64,000 bases of DNA, from positions 3,229,001 to 3,293,000 of the forward strand of contig NZ_CP022540.1 in the NCBI RefSeq assembly GCF_002237555.1, in the 5' to 3' direction. Below are positions 26,281-36,355 of this stretch, in pieces; the stretch's first letter is position 1, and every line of letters begins with the position of its first letter. The stretch is from Antarctobacter heliothermus (lineage in GTDB: Bacteria > Pseudomonadota > Alphaproteobacteria > Rhodobacterales > Rhodobacteraceae). Below the pieces are notes generated by a model, which saw nothing but the letters and a program-made list of their open reading frames with translations, was not told the DNA's origin and made no database searches. The position numbers were made by a program, and so were the translations under genes.

Positions 26281-29034
26281 TTAATCCTGTTCCGGGGCTG
26301 CGGTATCCCCGTCCTCATCCTCGTCGCCCTGATCGGCGATCCAGGCGACGGACACCACGGTTTCACCCGCCCCGGTGTTGAACACCTTCACACCGCCAGC
26401 GCTGCGTGACCGGAATGAAATCCCATCAACGGGCACACGGATCGACTGTCCCGTTGAAGTGGCCAGCATGATCTGGTCGTCCATTTCGACCGGGAAAGAG
26501 GCCACGATTTCGCCCCCGCGCATGGATTTCTCCCATGCGGTGACACCCATACCGCCGCGTCCGCGGACCGGGTAATCGTGGCTGGACGACAGTTTGCCGA
26601 GGCCCTTGGCAGTGATCGTCAGCAGCAGGTTTTCCGCCGCGGACATCTGGGCATAGCGCTCTGGCGGCAACTGGCTGTTGGCGTTGCCTTCTTCTTCGTC
26701 GGGTGTTTCCGCATCGTCAGCCAGCCCGGCCATGGCGCGGCGCATCTTGAGGTAAGAGGCGCGTTCATCGGACTCGGCCTCAAAGTGCCGGATCACCGAC
26801 ATGGACACAACTTCGTCGCCATTGGATAGGCGCACGCCACGCACCCCGGTGGAGTTGCGCGAGTTGAACACCCGCACCTCTGGCACCGGAAAACGGATCG
26901 CGCGGCCCGAGTTGGTCACCAGCATCACGTCGTCATCCTCAGAGCAGATGCGCGCGTTGATCAGGCGGGTGTTCTCATCATCCCCCTCGAACTTCATCGC
27001 GATCTTGCCGTTACGTTTGACGTTCGTGAAATCCGACAGAAGGTTGCGCCGGACGGACCCCTTGGAGGTCGCAAAGACGATTTGCAGATCGTCCCAGTCC
27101 TCTTCGGGGCGGTCCACAGGCATGATCGCCGCAATGGACACCCCTGTCGGGATCGGCAGGATATTGACGATGGCCTTGCCCTTGGACGTGCGTCCGCCCA
27201 GCGGCAGGCGCCATGTCTTGAGCTTGTAGGCCATGCCATCGGTGGTGAAGAACAGCAGTTGCGTATGCGTGTTCGCGACAAACAGAGTGGTGACCACGTC
27301 GTCATCTTTGGTCGCCATGCCCGACAGGCCCTTGCCCCCGCGTTTCTGCGCGCGGAAATCGGCCAGAGCGGTCCGTTTGATATAGCCGGACTGGGTGACG
27401 GTGACGACCATGTCCTCACGTTCGATCAGGTCTTCGTCTTCCAGATCACCGGCCCAATCAATGATCTGGGTGCGGCGGGGAACGGCGAATTCCTCACGGA
27501 TGGCGCGCATTTCGTCGCCGATGATCGACATGATGCGATCCCGTGACGACAGGATTTCGAGGTAGTCCTTGATCTTGCCGGCAAGGTCTTCCAGCTCATC
27601 CGTGACTTCCTTGACGCCCAGTTGGGTCAGGCGTTGTAGTCGCAGTTCAAGGATAGCACGGGCCTGTGTTTCGGACAGGTTGTAGGTGCCGTCCTCATTG
27701 GCCTTGTGGGTCGGATCGTCGATCAGTGCGATATAGGGCAGGATCTCTCCGGCGGGCCAGCGCCGTTCCATAAGGCGGGTGCGCGCCTCGGCGGCATCGG
27801 CAGAGGAGCGGATGGTGGCGACCACCTCATCGACGTTTGAGACCGCAACCGCCAAACCGCACAAGACATGCGAACGTTCGCGTGCCTTGCGCAGCAGATA
27901 GGCGGTGCGGCGCGCCACAACCTCCTCTCGGAAGTCAATGAAAGCGCTCAGAAAACCATAAAGCGTCAGTTGCTCGGGCTTGCCGCCGTTCAGTGCCAGC
28001 ATGTTACAGGCAAAGCTGACCTGCATGGGCGTGAACCGGTACAACTGGTTCATCACCACCTCGCCGGTGGCATCGCGCTTCAGCTCGATCACGACGCGTA
28101 CGCCGTCGCGGTCGGATTCGTCCTGAACGTGGGCTATGCCCTCGATCTTTTTGTCGCGGGCCGCCTCGGCGATGCGTTCGATCATCGTCGCCTTGTTGAC
28201 CTGATAGGGGATCTCATCAATGACGATGGCGTAGCGGTCTTTGCGGATCTCTTCGATCCGGGTCTTGGCGCGGATGATGACGCTGCCACGCCCCTCAAGA
28301 TACGCCTTGCGCGCGCCAGAGCGGCCAAGGATTACGCCGCCGGTCGGGAAATCCGGGGCAGGGATGTATTCGATCAATTCTTCGATCGACAGATCCGGGT
28401 TTTCGATCAGCGCCAGCGTCGCGTCGATCACTTCACCCAGATTGTGCGGCGGAATGCGGGTCGCCATACCGACGGCGATGCCCTCGGCACCGTTGACCAG
28501 AACGTTGGGATAGCGCGCGGGCAGGACCGTGGGTTCCCGTTCCTTGCCGTCATAGTTGTCCTGAAAATCAACGGTGTCTTTGTCGATATCGGTCAGCAGG
28601 GCCAATGCGGATTTCGCCAGACGGGATTCCGTGTAGCGCATCGCCGCCGGGCTATCGCCGTCCATCGAGCCAAAGTTGCCCTGACCATCGATCAGCGGCA
28701 GGCTCATGGAAAAATCCTGCGCCATGCGGACCAGCGCGTCATAGATCGCGCTATCACCGTGCGGGTGATAGTTACCCATCACCTCACCAACTGATTTCGC
28801 GGACTTCCGATAGCTTTTGTCGGGCGTGTAACCGCCGTCAAACATGGCATACAGGATGCGCCGGTGCACAGGTTTTAGGCCATCGCGCAAATCGGGAATC
28901 GCACGGCTCACGATCACGCTCATCGCGTAGTCGAGATAGCTGACCTTCATCTCGTCTTCGATAGAGATCGAAGGGCCGCGATAGACGGGGCGCATTTCGT
29001 CTTCGTTTTCAGGGGGTTCTGGCGTGTCGTTCAC
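26281..29034 (-). CDS. gyrA: DNA gyrase subunit A
   Basis: Type IIA topoisomerase subunit that cuts and rejoins DNA, 917 residues. The catalytic tyrosine is in [10 protein letters not shown] at about residue 134. The quinolone-determining segment [10 protein letters not shown] has Ser95 and Asp99, the unaltered residues at the positions equivalent to E. coli 83 and 87. The GyrA-box is QKRGGKG. The C-terminal beta-pinwheel continues to an acidic tail (DEDEDGD), somewhat longer than in E. coli, including an insert near [10 protein letters not shown]. It starts with GTG at 29032-29034 and has no strong ribosome-binding site. Confidence 0.97.
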   Translation of the reverse strand: MNDTPEPPENEDEMRPVYRGPSISIEDEMKVSYLDYAMSVIVSRAIPDLRDGLKPVHRRILYAMFDGGYTPDKSYRKSAKSVGEVMGNYHPHGDSAIYDALVRMAQDFSMSLPLIDGQGNFGSMDGDSPAAMRYTESRLAKSALALLTDIDKDTVDFQDNYDGKEREPTVLPARYPNVLVNGAEGIAVGMATRIPPHNLGEVIDATLALIENPDLSIEELIEYIPAPDFPTGGVILGRSGARKAYLEGRGSVIIRAKTRIEEIRKDRYAIVIDEIPYQVNKATMIERIAEAARDKKIEGIAHVQDESDRDGVRVVIELKRDATGEVVMNQLYRFTPMQVSFACNMLALNGGKPEQLTLYGFLSAFIDFREEVVARRTAYLLRKARERSHVLCGLAVAVSNVDEVVATIRSSADAAEARTRLMERRWPAGEILPYIALIDDPTHKANEDGTYNLSETQARAILELRLQRLTQLGVKEVTDELEDLAGKIKDYLEILSSRDRIMSIIGDEMRAIREEFAVPRRTQIIDWAGDLEDEDLIEREDMVVTVTQSGYIKRTALADFRAQKRGGKGLSGMATKDDDVVTTLFVANTHTQLLFFTTDGMAYKLKTWRLPLGGRTSKGKAIVNILPIPTGVSIAAIMPVDRPEEDWDDLQIVFATSKGSVRRNLLSDFTNVKRNGKIAMKFEGDDENTRLINARICSEDDDVMLVTNSGRAIRFPVPEVRVFNSRNSTGVRGVRLSNGDEVVSMSVIRHFEAESDERASYLKMRRAMAGLADDAETPDEEEGNANSQLPPERYAQMSAAENLLLTITAKGLGKLSSSHDYPVRGRGGMGVTAWEKSMRGGEIVASFPVEMDDQIMLATSTGQSIRVPVDGISFRSRSAGGVKVFNTGAGETVVSVAWIADQGDEDEDGDTAAPEQD

Positions 29035-29229
29035 GAAATGAGCCTGCTGGTTGTTCTGCCATATCTTGTTGAGGCGCTTATATCAGAGACTATCTGTAGG
29101 GTGCAATGGCAGCGCGATGGGCGGACATTGGCAGCCACCGAGAGACAGTGCTAACATGCTGTTTTTATTGAAAAGTAAAGATTTGCTTGGCAAGATTTAT
29201 CGGCGATCTGACAACACGAGGTAAAACCG

Positions 29230-29499
29230 ATGCAGGAGTCTGAAACAGAGCTGATGCTCAAGGGCTACGGGCTAACCACGGCAGAGTTCTTCTACCACAT
29301 GCCCGACTACGCGCATGTCCTCAATACCTTCATCTGGCAGGAGTACGATCTTGCACCAGATCACCCCAAACTCTTTGAGTTCATCGAATTCTGGCACGAT
29401 GAGATTGAGGGATCGTTGCATTCCGTCCGGTTCACCCATCGCAAGATGATCTCGGCCGGGGAATGGCGCAATATGGTGGGAGAGTTCCGCTATCACTGA
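29230..29499 (+). CDS. usg: Usg family protein
   Basis: Small protein of 89 residues belonging to the Usg family found next to tryptophan or gyrA genes in alphaproteobacteria. Conserved sequence MLKGYGLTTAEFFYHMPDYAHVLNTFIWQEYDLAPDHP and FWHDEIEGSLHSVRFTHRK is diagnostic. Role not established. Preceded by GAGGTAAAACCG. It is divergent from gyrA, with 195 bases between. Confidence 0.88.
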   Translation: MQESETELMLKGYGLTTAEFFYHMPDYAHVLNTFIWQEYDLAPDHPKLFEFIEFWHDEIEGSLHSVRFTHRKMISAGEWRNMVGEFRYH

Positions 29500-29521
29500 G
29501 ACGCGCGGCGGATAAATGTAG

Positions 29522-29550
29522 GCGACAGAGAGGTTGGACCCCTCTGTCGC
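29522..29550. terminator. Hairpin between convergent usg and YSC84-like genes
   Basis: A perfect 9-bp stem GCGACAGAG/CTCTGTCGC, extendable by GG/CC, with a short loop, located in the 59-base gap. Confidence 0.6.
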
Positions 29551-29558
29551 GGGTCAGA

Positions 29559-30110
29559 TCAGGGAATGATCCGGGTGTATTTCACGCCTTCCAGCGTTGC
29601 GCCGACGCGCAGGCCGGCCTGACCGAAGATCACCGCGATCACGGGGGCCAGCGACGTGGTGGTTTCCGCCGCCAGCGTCTCTCCGCGTTCAAGCACCGCG
29701 TATTCGAGGTTCGCGCCCGCCGCAAAGCCGGGCGACCGGCGGAAGTTTTGCAATGCGTCGTTGGTCATGAAGAACAGGACATGCGAATACTGCTGAGCGC
29801 CGATCTGAAGGCCACCGCTGGCCTTGGCGACAGAGTAATAGTCCACCGTCGCGCCGCCGACACGCAGCGCGCCACGACCGTAACCGCCGCCAAATCCCAG
29901 TCCCGCCTCGGTTACTACCGGCATGACCAGCATGCCTACGGATTTCCCGGAAAGATCGCGGGTCGCGGGATAGTCACTGTACAGTCTGGACAGCGTCTGA
30001 TCGACACGGGCGTCGATACGCGCGTCGCCATTGCTGCCTACGCCGTTGCATGCGCCCAGCAGGGCAGTTGCGCCCAAGCCAAAGGTCACGTTTCGTCTGG
30101 TGAGTGTCAT
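29559..30110 (-). CDS. YSC84-type lipid-binding lipoprotein
   Basis: Exported protein of 183 residues with a lipoprotein signal (MTLTRRNVTFGLGATALLGAC, lipobox LLGAC), anchored in an envelope membrane. The body matches the YSC84/SYLF family (SVGMLVMPVVTEAGLGFGGGYGRGAL; SVAKASGGLQIGAQQYSHVLFFMTNDALQNF), which binds phosphoinositides in eukaryotes and is of uncertain role in bacteria. The ATG at 30108-30110 follows GGCGG. It stands alone and is convergent with usg. Confidence 0.85.
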   Translation of the reverse strand: MTLTRRNVTFGLGATALLGACNGVGSNGDARIDARVDQTLSRLYSDYPATRDLSGKSVGMLVMPVVTEAGLGFGGGYGRGALRVGGATVDYYSVAKASGGLQIGAQQYSHVLFFMTNDALQNFRRSPGFAAGANLEYAVLERGETLAAETTTSLAPVIAVIFGQAGLRVGATLEGVKYTRIIP

Positions 30111-30236
30111 CGGTCCGCCTGTTCTTTGAAATGCCTCATGGTCCGGCTTTTTGCCGGTTGGGGCGCAATATAGTTGGAGAGACAAGGGTTGTCACGACAT
30201 CTTGTGTTTTCTCGGCGGCGCTTTGCCACGCGGCGA

Positions 30237-31235
30237 TCAGCCGTTCAACAAACGCGCCGCAGCGGGGGCGAAATAGGTCAGGACCCCATCACATCCCGCA
30301 CGTTTGAAACTGGTCAGGCTTTCCATCATAGCCTTGTCGCCGTCGATCCAGCCGCGTTCCCCTGCGCCCGCAATCATCGCGTATTCTCCGGACACCTGAT
30401 AGGCAAAGGTTGGAGCGCCGAACATCTCATGCGCGCGGCGGCAGATGTCCAGATAGGGCATCCCCGGTTTGACCATGATCATGTCCGCGCCTTCGGCTAG
30501 ATCGCGTGCAATCAGGCGCATCGCCTCATCTGAATTGCCGGGGTCTTGCTGATAGGTCTTCTTGTCGCCTTGCAAGGCACCGCTGGCACCCACTGCATCG
30601 CGAAACGGCCCGTAAAAGGCCGAGGCGTATTTGGCCGCATAGCTGAGCAACAGCACGTTTTGATGCCCAGCACCCTCTAGTGCGCTGCGCAATGCGCCGA
30701 TGCGGCCATCCATCATATCGGACGGCCCGATGATGTCCGCGCCCGCGTCTGCCTGGCTGAGGGCCTGCTTTACCAGTGCCTCGACCGTGCGATCATTGAC
30801 GATCTCGCCCGCCTCGACAAAGCCGTCATGCCCGTTGATATTGTAAGGGTCCAGCGCCACGTCGGTCATGATGGCGATATCCGGCACCGCCTGCTTGATC
30901 GCGCGCGTAGCGCGGTTAGACAGGTTGTCAGGGTTCCATGCCTCGGCGCAATCTTCTGTCTTCAGCGCGGGATCAGTGTAGGGAAACAGGCAGATCGCCG
31001 GGATGCCCAAGGCATGTGCCTCTGTAGCGGCCTCCACCACCTTGTCCACGGACAGGCGGTTGACGCCAGGCATGGAGGCGATGGGTTCAACCACGCCCTC
31101 ACCATCGCGCACAAAAACCGGCCAGATGAAATCCGCGGGGCTGATCGTGGTTTCCTGCACCAGAGCGCGAATGGCGGGCGTGCGGCGCAGACGGCGCAGG
31201 CGGGTGGCGGGGTAGGGGGCAAGCGTCGGCTGCAT
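30237..31235 (-). CDS. hemB: Delta-aminolevulinic acid dehydratase (porphobilinogen synthase)
   Basis: Condenses two 5-aminolevulinate molecules to porphobilinogen in heme and bacteriochlorophyll synthesis. It has 332 residues. Visible: TRLRRLRRTPAIRALVQETTISPADFIWPVFV; ALDPYNINGHDGFVEAG; the first active lysine region SYAAKYASAFYGPFRDAVGAS; the Schiff-base lysine in ADMIMVKPGMPYLDICR; GEYAMI. The ATG at 31235 has AAGGA upstream; the longer open frame is not used. Its partner enzyme gene hemA lies at 53926-55149. Confidence 0.96.
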   Translation of the reverse strand: MQPTLAPYPATRLRRLRRTPAIRALVQETTISPADFIWPVFVRDGEGVVEPIASMPGVNRLSVDKVVEAATEAHALGIPAICLFPYTDPALKTEDCAEAWNPDNLSNRATRAIKQAVPDIAIMTDVALDPYNINGHDGFVEAGEIVNDRTVEALVKQALSQADAGADIIGPSDMMDGRIGALRSALEGAGHQNVLLLSYAAKYASAFYGPFRDAVGASGALQGDKKTYQQDPGNSDEAMRLIARDLAEGADMIMVKPGMPYLDICRRAHEMFGAPTFAYQVSGEYAMIAGAGERGWIDGDKAMMESLTSFKRAGCDGVLTYFAPAAARLLNG

Positions 31236-31365
31236 CTGTGTGGTCCTTCTCAGCGTTACCTTTGGGTGACACGGAAAAACGCAGGCGACAAGCCCATTGC
31301 AGACCCGGCAGGTGCAGGCCATAAGCGGACCGCTGGGAACAAAACAACCGGGAAGAGAACAGGCA

Positions 31366-31887
31366 TTGGACTGGTACAGCACCGTTTTCGAAGTCATCGA
31401 CATGCGGTCCTTTTCGAACCTCTGGTTCTGGGTCATGCTGGCGGTGCTGTGGTCGTCGACCAGCCACTGGGTGCTGGGCGTGCCCTATGACATGGTGGCA
31501 CGCGCGCGTCGTGCGGGCGGGCAGGCGTCGCAGGATCTAGAGGATCTGGTGCGGATCAACACCAACCGGCTGCTGTTCATCGTCGAGGAATCGGGGCTGT
31601 GGATCGTGGCGATCGGCTCTGCCTTTCTCAGCGGGACAGCCATCCTTGGCTTTTTTTACTGGGTAGAGTTCGCGCAGGCCGTTTTCATGTTGGCCTTTCC
31701 GATGATGTTTGTCGGGCTGCTCAGCATCAGTTCGGCCCGGCGCATTCAGGCAGGTGAGAACGCGGGTGAGGCGCTGTGGCGGCGGTTGCGCCTACACCGG
31801 ATGCTGACGCAGTTCATCGGTGTCGTGTCGATTTTTTGCACCGCGCTGTGGGGCATGTACATGAACCTGACGGTTCTTGCCTTCTGA
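31366..31887 (+). CDS. Conserved integral membrane protein
   Basis: Protein of about 173 residues with four predicted membrane segments (LWFWVMLAVLWSSTSHWVLG; SGLWIVAIGSAFLSGTAILGFF; VFMLAFPMMFVGLLS; FIGVVSIFCTALWGMYM). No enzyme motif is seen. TTG at 31366 gives MDWYSTVFEVIDMRSFSN; an ATG at 31402 is the alternative, but neither has a strong ribosome-binding site. It sits between hemB (divergent) and mfd (same direction). Function unknown. Confidence 0.65.
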   Translation: MDWYSTVFEVIDMRSFSNLWFWVMLAVLWSSTSHWVLGVPYDMVARARRAGGQASQDLEDLVRINTNRLLFIVEESGLWIVAIGSAFLSGTAILGFFYWVEFAQAVFMLAFPMMFVGLLSISSARRIQAGENAGEALWRRLRLHRMLTQFIGVVSIFCTALWGMYMNLTVLAF

Positions 31888-31953
31888 TCGTATCGGTTTG
31901 ATCCGGCCTGTGCGCGGTTGACGCGGCGCGCCCGGCGCGCCATTTGAGCCATC

Positions 31954-34900
31954 ATGACAGAACATCGTATCATCATGGGCGGCGCGCCCGAGGGCTATGA
32001 CGCCCGTCTGGTGCTGCGTGAGGTGGCGCGGGCCAAAGGTCCGGTGATCCACATCGCGCGCGACGACAAACGGCTGGCGGCCATGCGCGATGCGCTGACC
32101 TTCTTTGCGCCCGACATGCCGGTGATGGTGTTTCCCGCCTGGGACTGCCTGCCCTATGACCGGGTGTCGCCCAATGCCGATATCTCGGCCGCGCGCATGG
32201 CGACGTTGGCGACCCTGGTGCATGGCGGGCCGACGCATTTTGTCTTGCTGACGACGCTCTCGGCGGCGATGCAGTACCTGCCCGCCCGCGACGTTCTGCG
32301 CGAGGCGGCCTTTACCGCGCGGGTCGGTGACCGGGTGGACGAGGCCGGGCTGCGCGCCTTTTTGGTACGCATGGGATTCAGTCAGGCACCCACGGTCACG
32401 GAACCCGGTGACTACGCGGTGCGCGGCGGCATCATCGATATCTTTCCGCCGGGGGACGGCGGGCCGGTGCGTTTGGATTTCTTCGGTGATGTGCTGGACG
32501 GAGCACGGCGGTTCGATCCGGCGTCGCAGCGGACGACGGAAAAGCTGGACGTGGTGGAACTGGCGCCCGTGTCCGAGGTGATCCTAGACGAGGCGGCGAT
32601 CACGCGGTTCCGCCAGAATTACCGGATCGAATTCGGTGCGGCGGGCACCGATGATCCGCTGTATGAGGCGGTTAGTGCTGGTCGCAAGCATCAGGGTGTC
32701 GAACACTGGTTGCCGTTCTTCCATCAGCGGCTGGAAACTTTGTTCGACTATCTGCCCGGCGCGCCGGTTGTGCTGGACGATCAACTGACGCCTTCGCGCC
32801 TGTCGCGCTGGGACAGCATCGCCGATCAGTTCGATGCACGCCGACACGCCATGAGCCAGAAAAAGTCTCTGGGCAGCACGGTTTACAAGCCGATCCCGCC
32901 CGGATCCCTTTATTTGGACGATGATGCATGGTCTGCCGCCCTTGGTGCGCGGCGCGAGGTGCAGTTTCATCCGCTGCCACAGGCCACTGGCCCCGGTGTC
33001 GTGGACGCAGGCGGGCGTATCGGGCGGAATTTCTCGCCTGAGCGGCAACAAGAAAACATCAGCCTTTTTAGTGCCTTGGCTGCCCATGTTAAGGCGAGAT
33101 TGCAGGACGGACCGGTTGTTATCGCCTCCTATTCCGAAGGCGCGCGCGAACGCCTGACGGGCCTGATTGAGGACGAGGGGCTGGCCGAGGCGATCCCCGT
33201 TACCAACGGCACCCGGATTGGCAAGCGCGGGCTGCATCTGGCGGTCTGGCCTTTGGAGGCGGGCTTTGTCGCCCCTTGGGAGACGGGGGACGACAAGGTG
33301 CGCCTGACGGTCATTTCCGAACAGGACGTGCTGGGCGACCGCCTTATTCGGCAGCCCAAGAAACGCCGCAAGGCCGAGAACTTCCTGACTGAACATCAAT
33401 CGCTGTCACCCGGCGATCTGGTAGTCCATGTCGACCACGGTATCGGCCGGTATCTGGGGATGGAGGTGGTCACCGCAGCAGGGGCAGCGCATGAATGCCT
33501 ACTACTGGAATATGCTGAAAGTTCAAAGCTGTATCTGCCGGTCGAGAACATCGAACTGTTGTCCAAATACGGTCACGAAGAGGGCCTGCTGGACAAGCTG
33601 GGCGGCGGCGCGTGGCAGGCCAAAAAGGCCAAGCTGAAGGAACGCATCCGCGAGATGGCGGATCGCCTGATCCGCATCGCTGCCGAACGTGCCTTGCGCA
33701 AAGCCCCGATCATGGACCCGCCACCGGGCGCGTTTGAGTCCTTTTCCGCGCGCTTTCCCTATCAAGAGACGGATGACCAGCTAAAGGCCATCGAAGATGT
33801 CATGGAGGACATGCATTCCGGCCAGCCGATGGACCGCCTGATCTGTGGCGACGTGGGCTTTGGCAAGACAGAGGTCGCCATGCGCGCCGCCTTTGTGGCG
33901 GCCATGTCCGGCGTACAGGTCGCTGTGATAGCACCGACTACGCTGCTGGCACGCCAGCACTACAACAGCTTTGCCGAACGGTTCCGCGGCTTTCCCGTGC
34001 AGGTGTCGCCCTTGTCGCGTTTTGTCGGCACAAAACAGGCGGCACTGACCCGTGAGGGCATTTCCAAGGGCACCGTGGACATTGCGGTCGGCACCCATGC
34101 GCTGCTGGCCAAGGGCATCCGGTTCAACAACCTTGGCCTGTTGATCATTGATGAAGAGCAGCGCTTTGGCGTCCAGCACAAGGAACGGCTAAAGCAACTG
34201 CGGTCGGACATTCACGTCCTGACCCTGACCGCGACTCCGATCCCGCGCACACTGCAACTGTCGCTGACCGGGGTGCGCGATCTGTCGATTATCGGCACGC
34301 CGCCCGTGGACCGTCTGTCGATCCGTACCTACGTCAGTGAATTTGACCCGGTGACGATCCGTGAGGGCCTGTTGCGCGAACACTATCGCGGCGGCCAGTC
34401 CTTCTTTGTGGTGCCGCGCCTGACCGACCTGCCAGAGGTCGAGGAGTTCCTGAAGGAACAAGTGCCGGAAGTGTCCTATGTCGTCGCCCACGGCCAAATG
34501 GCAGCGGGGGACCTGGACGACCGCATGAACGCCTTTTATGACGGCAAATACGATGTGCTGGTGGCGACAACCATCGTGGAATCCGGTCTGGACATCCCCA
34601 CCGCCAACACCATGGTGGTGCACCGGGCCGACATGTTCGGCCTCAGCCAGCTGTACCAGATCCGGGGCCGTGTGGGCCGGTCCAAGACCCGCGCCTATGC
34701 CTATCTGACGACCAAACCGCGCGCCAAGCTGACCACCACCGCAGAAAAGCGTCTGCGCTTGCTGGGCAGTCTGGATACGTTGGGGGCGGGCTTCACTCTT
34801 GCCTCGCAGGATCTGGATATTCGCGGCGCGGGCAATCTGCTGGGTGAAGAACAGTCCGGCCAGATGCGTGACGTGGGCTACGAGTTGTACCAGTCGATGC

Positions 34901-35436
34901 TGGAAGAGGCGATTGCCAAGATCCGCGCCGGAGAGATGGAGGGTCTGTCAGAGGCCGACGATCAATGGGCGCCTCAGATCAATCTGGGCGTGCCGGTGCT
35001 GATCCCTGAGACGTTTGTGCCAGATCTGGACGTGCGCCTTGGTCTGTACCGTCGCCTGTCCTCGCTGACCACAAAGGTCGAGCTAGAGGGCTTTGCCGCC
35101 GAGTTGATCGACCGTTTCGGCAAGCTGCCGCGGGAGGTAAACACCTTGTTGCTGGTGGTGCGGATCAAGGCGATGTGCAAACGCGCCGGGATCGCCAAAC
35201 TGGACGGCGGGCCAAAGGGGGCGACGATCCAGTTCCACAACGACAAATTCGCCTCGCCCGAGGGACTTGTGGCCTTCATCACCGCGCAGGACGGGCAGGC
35301 GCGCGTCAAGGACAACAAGATCGTGGTGCGGCGCGAGTGGAAACGCGACAAGGACAAGATCCAGGGGGCCTTTGCCATCGCCCGCGATCTTGCCGAGCAC
35401 GCCGGTGTCCTGAAAAAACGCAAGGCGACAACCTGA
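31954..35436 (+). CDS. mfd: Transcription-repair coupling factor Mfd
   Basis: ATP-driven translocase that removes stalled RNA polymerase and recruits UvrA. It has 1160 residues, full length. Order: UvrB-homology region (PDMPVMVFPAWDCLPYDRVSPN), RNA-polymerase-interaction domain (SPGDLVVHVDHGIGRYLGME), then the helicase core with Walker A CGDVGFGKTE, DEEQ box (IDEEQRFGV), TATPIPRTLQ, QIRGRVGRSK and the C-terminal TRCF domain (FVPDLDVRLGLYRRLS). It is followed by a 471-base gap with regulatory-looking sequence. Confidence 0.98.
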   Translation: MTEHRIIMGGAPEGYDARLVLREVARAKGPVIHIARDDKRLAAMRDALTFFAPDMPVMVFPAWDCLPYDRVSPNADISAARMATLATLVHGGPTHFVLLTTLSAAMQYLPARDVLREAAFTARVGDRVDEAGLRAFLVRMGFSQAPTVTEPGDYAVRGGIIDIFPPGDGGPVRLDFFGDVLDGARRFDPASQRTTEKLDVVELAPVSEVILDEAAITRFRQNYRIEFGAAGTDDPLYEAVSAGRKHQGVEHWLPFFHQRLETLFDYLPGAPVVLDDQLTPSRLSRWDSIADQFDARRHAMSQKKSLGSTVYKPIPPGSLYLDDDAWSAALGARREVQFHPLPQATGPGVVDAGGRIGRNFSPERQQENISLFSALAAHVKARLQDGPVVIASYSEGARERLTGLIEDEGLAEAIPVTNGTRIGKRGLHLAVWPLEAGFVAPWETGDDKVRLTVISEQDVLGDRLIRQPKKRRKAENFLTEHQSLSPGDLVVHVDHGIGRYLGMEVVTAAGAAHECLLLEYAESSKLYLPVENIELLSKYGHEEGLLDKLGGGAWQAKKAKLKERIREMADRLIRIAAERALRKAPIMDPPPGAFESFSARFPYQETDDQLKAIEDVMEDMHSGQPMDRLICGDVGFGKTEVAMRAAFVAAMSGVQVAVIAPTTLLARQHYNSFAERFRGFPVQVSPLSRFVGTKQAALTREGISKGTVDIAVGTHALLAKGIRFNNLGLLIIDEEQRFGVQHKERLKQLRSDIHVLTLTATPIPRTLQLSLTGVRDLSIIGTPPVDRLSIRTYVSEFDPVTIREGLLREHYRGGQSFFVVPRLTDLPEVEEFLKEQVPEVSYVVAHGQMAAGDLDDRMNAFYDGKYDVLVATTIVESGLDIPTANTMVVHRADMFGLSQLYQIRGRVGRSKTRAYAYLTTKPRAKLTTTAEKRLRLLGSLDTLGAGFTLASQDLDIRGAGNLLGEEQSGQMRDVGYELYQSMLEEAIAKIRAGEMEGLSEADDQWAPQINLGVPVLIPETFVPDLDVRLGLYRRLSSLTTKVELEGFAAELIDRFGKLPREVNTLLLVVRIKAMCKRAGIAKLDGGPKGATIQFHNDKFASPEGLVAFITAQDGQARVKDNKIVVRREWKRDKDKIQGAFAIARDLAEHAGVLKKRKATT

Positions 35437-35522
35437 TCCGAACCGCACGAATTGCCCATAGTCACACTGGTGAATTGAACCCATGATTGAGAATTGTGCC
35501 TGTTAATTGTGCAATAACCGGG

Positions 35523-35538
35523 TCACATATAGGTGTGA
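35523..35538. promoter_or_regulatory. Inverted repeat TCACA-N6-TGTGA
   Basis: A perfect 5-bp dyad. Its arms are those of a CRP-family site but in outward order, so assignment is uncertain. Confidence 0.25.
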
Positions 35539-35727
35539 TCGAGCCTTCGATTTACTTATCTCATTTTGATTTAGTCTAAGGGTTCGGCATCCTCTCGATG
35601 CATCTCCTTCTGGTTGAATGCGTCCCTGACGATCGACTGGCGTGCCACGAAGGTGCCACTATAGAACCAAAGTCGTAGAAATGCCTGTGGATCACGGGTA
35701 CAGCGTCCCAAACCTCGTTACTAATGG

Positions 35728-35753
35728 TTAATCAAAGGTTAATCAAAGGTTAA
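35728..35753 (+). promoter_or_regulatory. Two overlapping CtrA-type boxes (TTAA-N7-TTAA-N7-TTAA)
   Basis: TTAA at 35728, 35739 and 35750, each pair separated by the identical seven bases TCAAAGG. This matches the CtrA consensus TTAA-N7-TTAA twice, 155 bases before the tadE-like start. The first block also reads ATGGTTAA, the reverse of a TTAACCAT half-site. Confidence 0.65.
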
Positions 35754-35907
35754 CGGAGGTGTGAGATCAATCTGTCTTGAAGACTAATTCGTCTGTTTTG
35801 CTTCGCATTTTCTGAAAGGCTTGATTTCGACACAATTGGGACAAGAATTTGGTCCAATCGGGTCGCAACCTGAAATTGTTTTTAGGTGCGCCGAGGAAAT
35901 TGAAATC

Positions 35908-36354
35908 ATGCTGGATGATAGAAACAGAGCCAAGAAGATTATTTCTTCGGAAGAGGGTAGTTCAACAGTAGAGTTCGCTATCCTTTTTCCTGCGTTCATC
36001 ACCTTGATAACTGGATGCTGCTGGTTGGCGCTATATGCGGTAGTCGCCGGAAATGTACAGCAAATGACATATGAGGTGGCGCGACAGACACTCCAGTTTC
36101 GCGTCGATCCGAGCGTCTCACCAGATCTGTGTCAACACATCGGCGATGTTGTCGTGCCTGCGATGGCCGAGTCCTTTTCCGCCATTGACCCGGCCCGGAT
36201 CTCTGCGGTTCGATGCGCACCTGCGAGCCAGCCAGGTTGGACCGAGTTGACCCTTGTCTACAACGGAGCAGGGCATGGGTTCTCACCCTTGTTGCGTGCC
36301 ATGAACAACGGCTCCGAAGAAATCGTCGGTCGTGCCCTGATCATGGGTGGGTGA
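35908..36354 (+). CDS. TadE-like pilus assembly protein
   Basis: Pseudopilin-like membrane protein of 148 residues. Near residues 18-45 it has the TadE signature, a Glu five residues after a processing point within a hydrophobic stretch (GSSTVEFAILFPAFITLITGCCWLALYAVV), then an extracytoplasmic region with two cysteines. TadE proteins are minor components of Flp/Tad pili used for adhesion. The ATG at 35908 follows GAGGAAATTG and is preferred to the longer frame. The TadG-like gene starts one base after its stop. No other tad genes are in the window. Confidence 0.8.
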   Translation: MLDDRNRAKKIISSEEGSSTVEFAILFPAFITLITGCCWLALYAVVAGNVQQMTYEVARQTLQFRVDPSVSPDLCQHIGDVVVPAMAESFSAIDPARISAVRCAPASQPGWTELTLVYNGAGHGFSPLLRAMNNGSEEIVGRALIMGG

Positions 36355-36355
36355 T

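Larger units (their letters stand above)
35437..35907 (+). other. 471-base gene-free leader upstream of tadE-like gene
   Basis: Noticeably AT-richer than its surroundings and without a convincing gene. It holds a direct repeat AATTGTGC (35492-35499 and 35505-35512), an inverted repeat TCACA-N6-TGTGA (35523-35538), and three evenly spaced TTAA blocks (35728-35753). Confidence 0.6.

Noticed and set aside
29035..29229. Small RNA in the gyrA-usg gap
   Set aside because: No stable hairpin with T-run and no match to known structured RNA.
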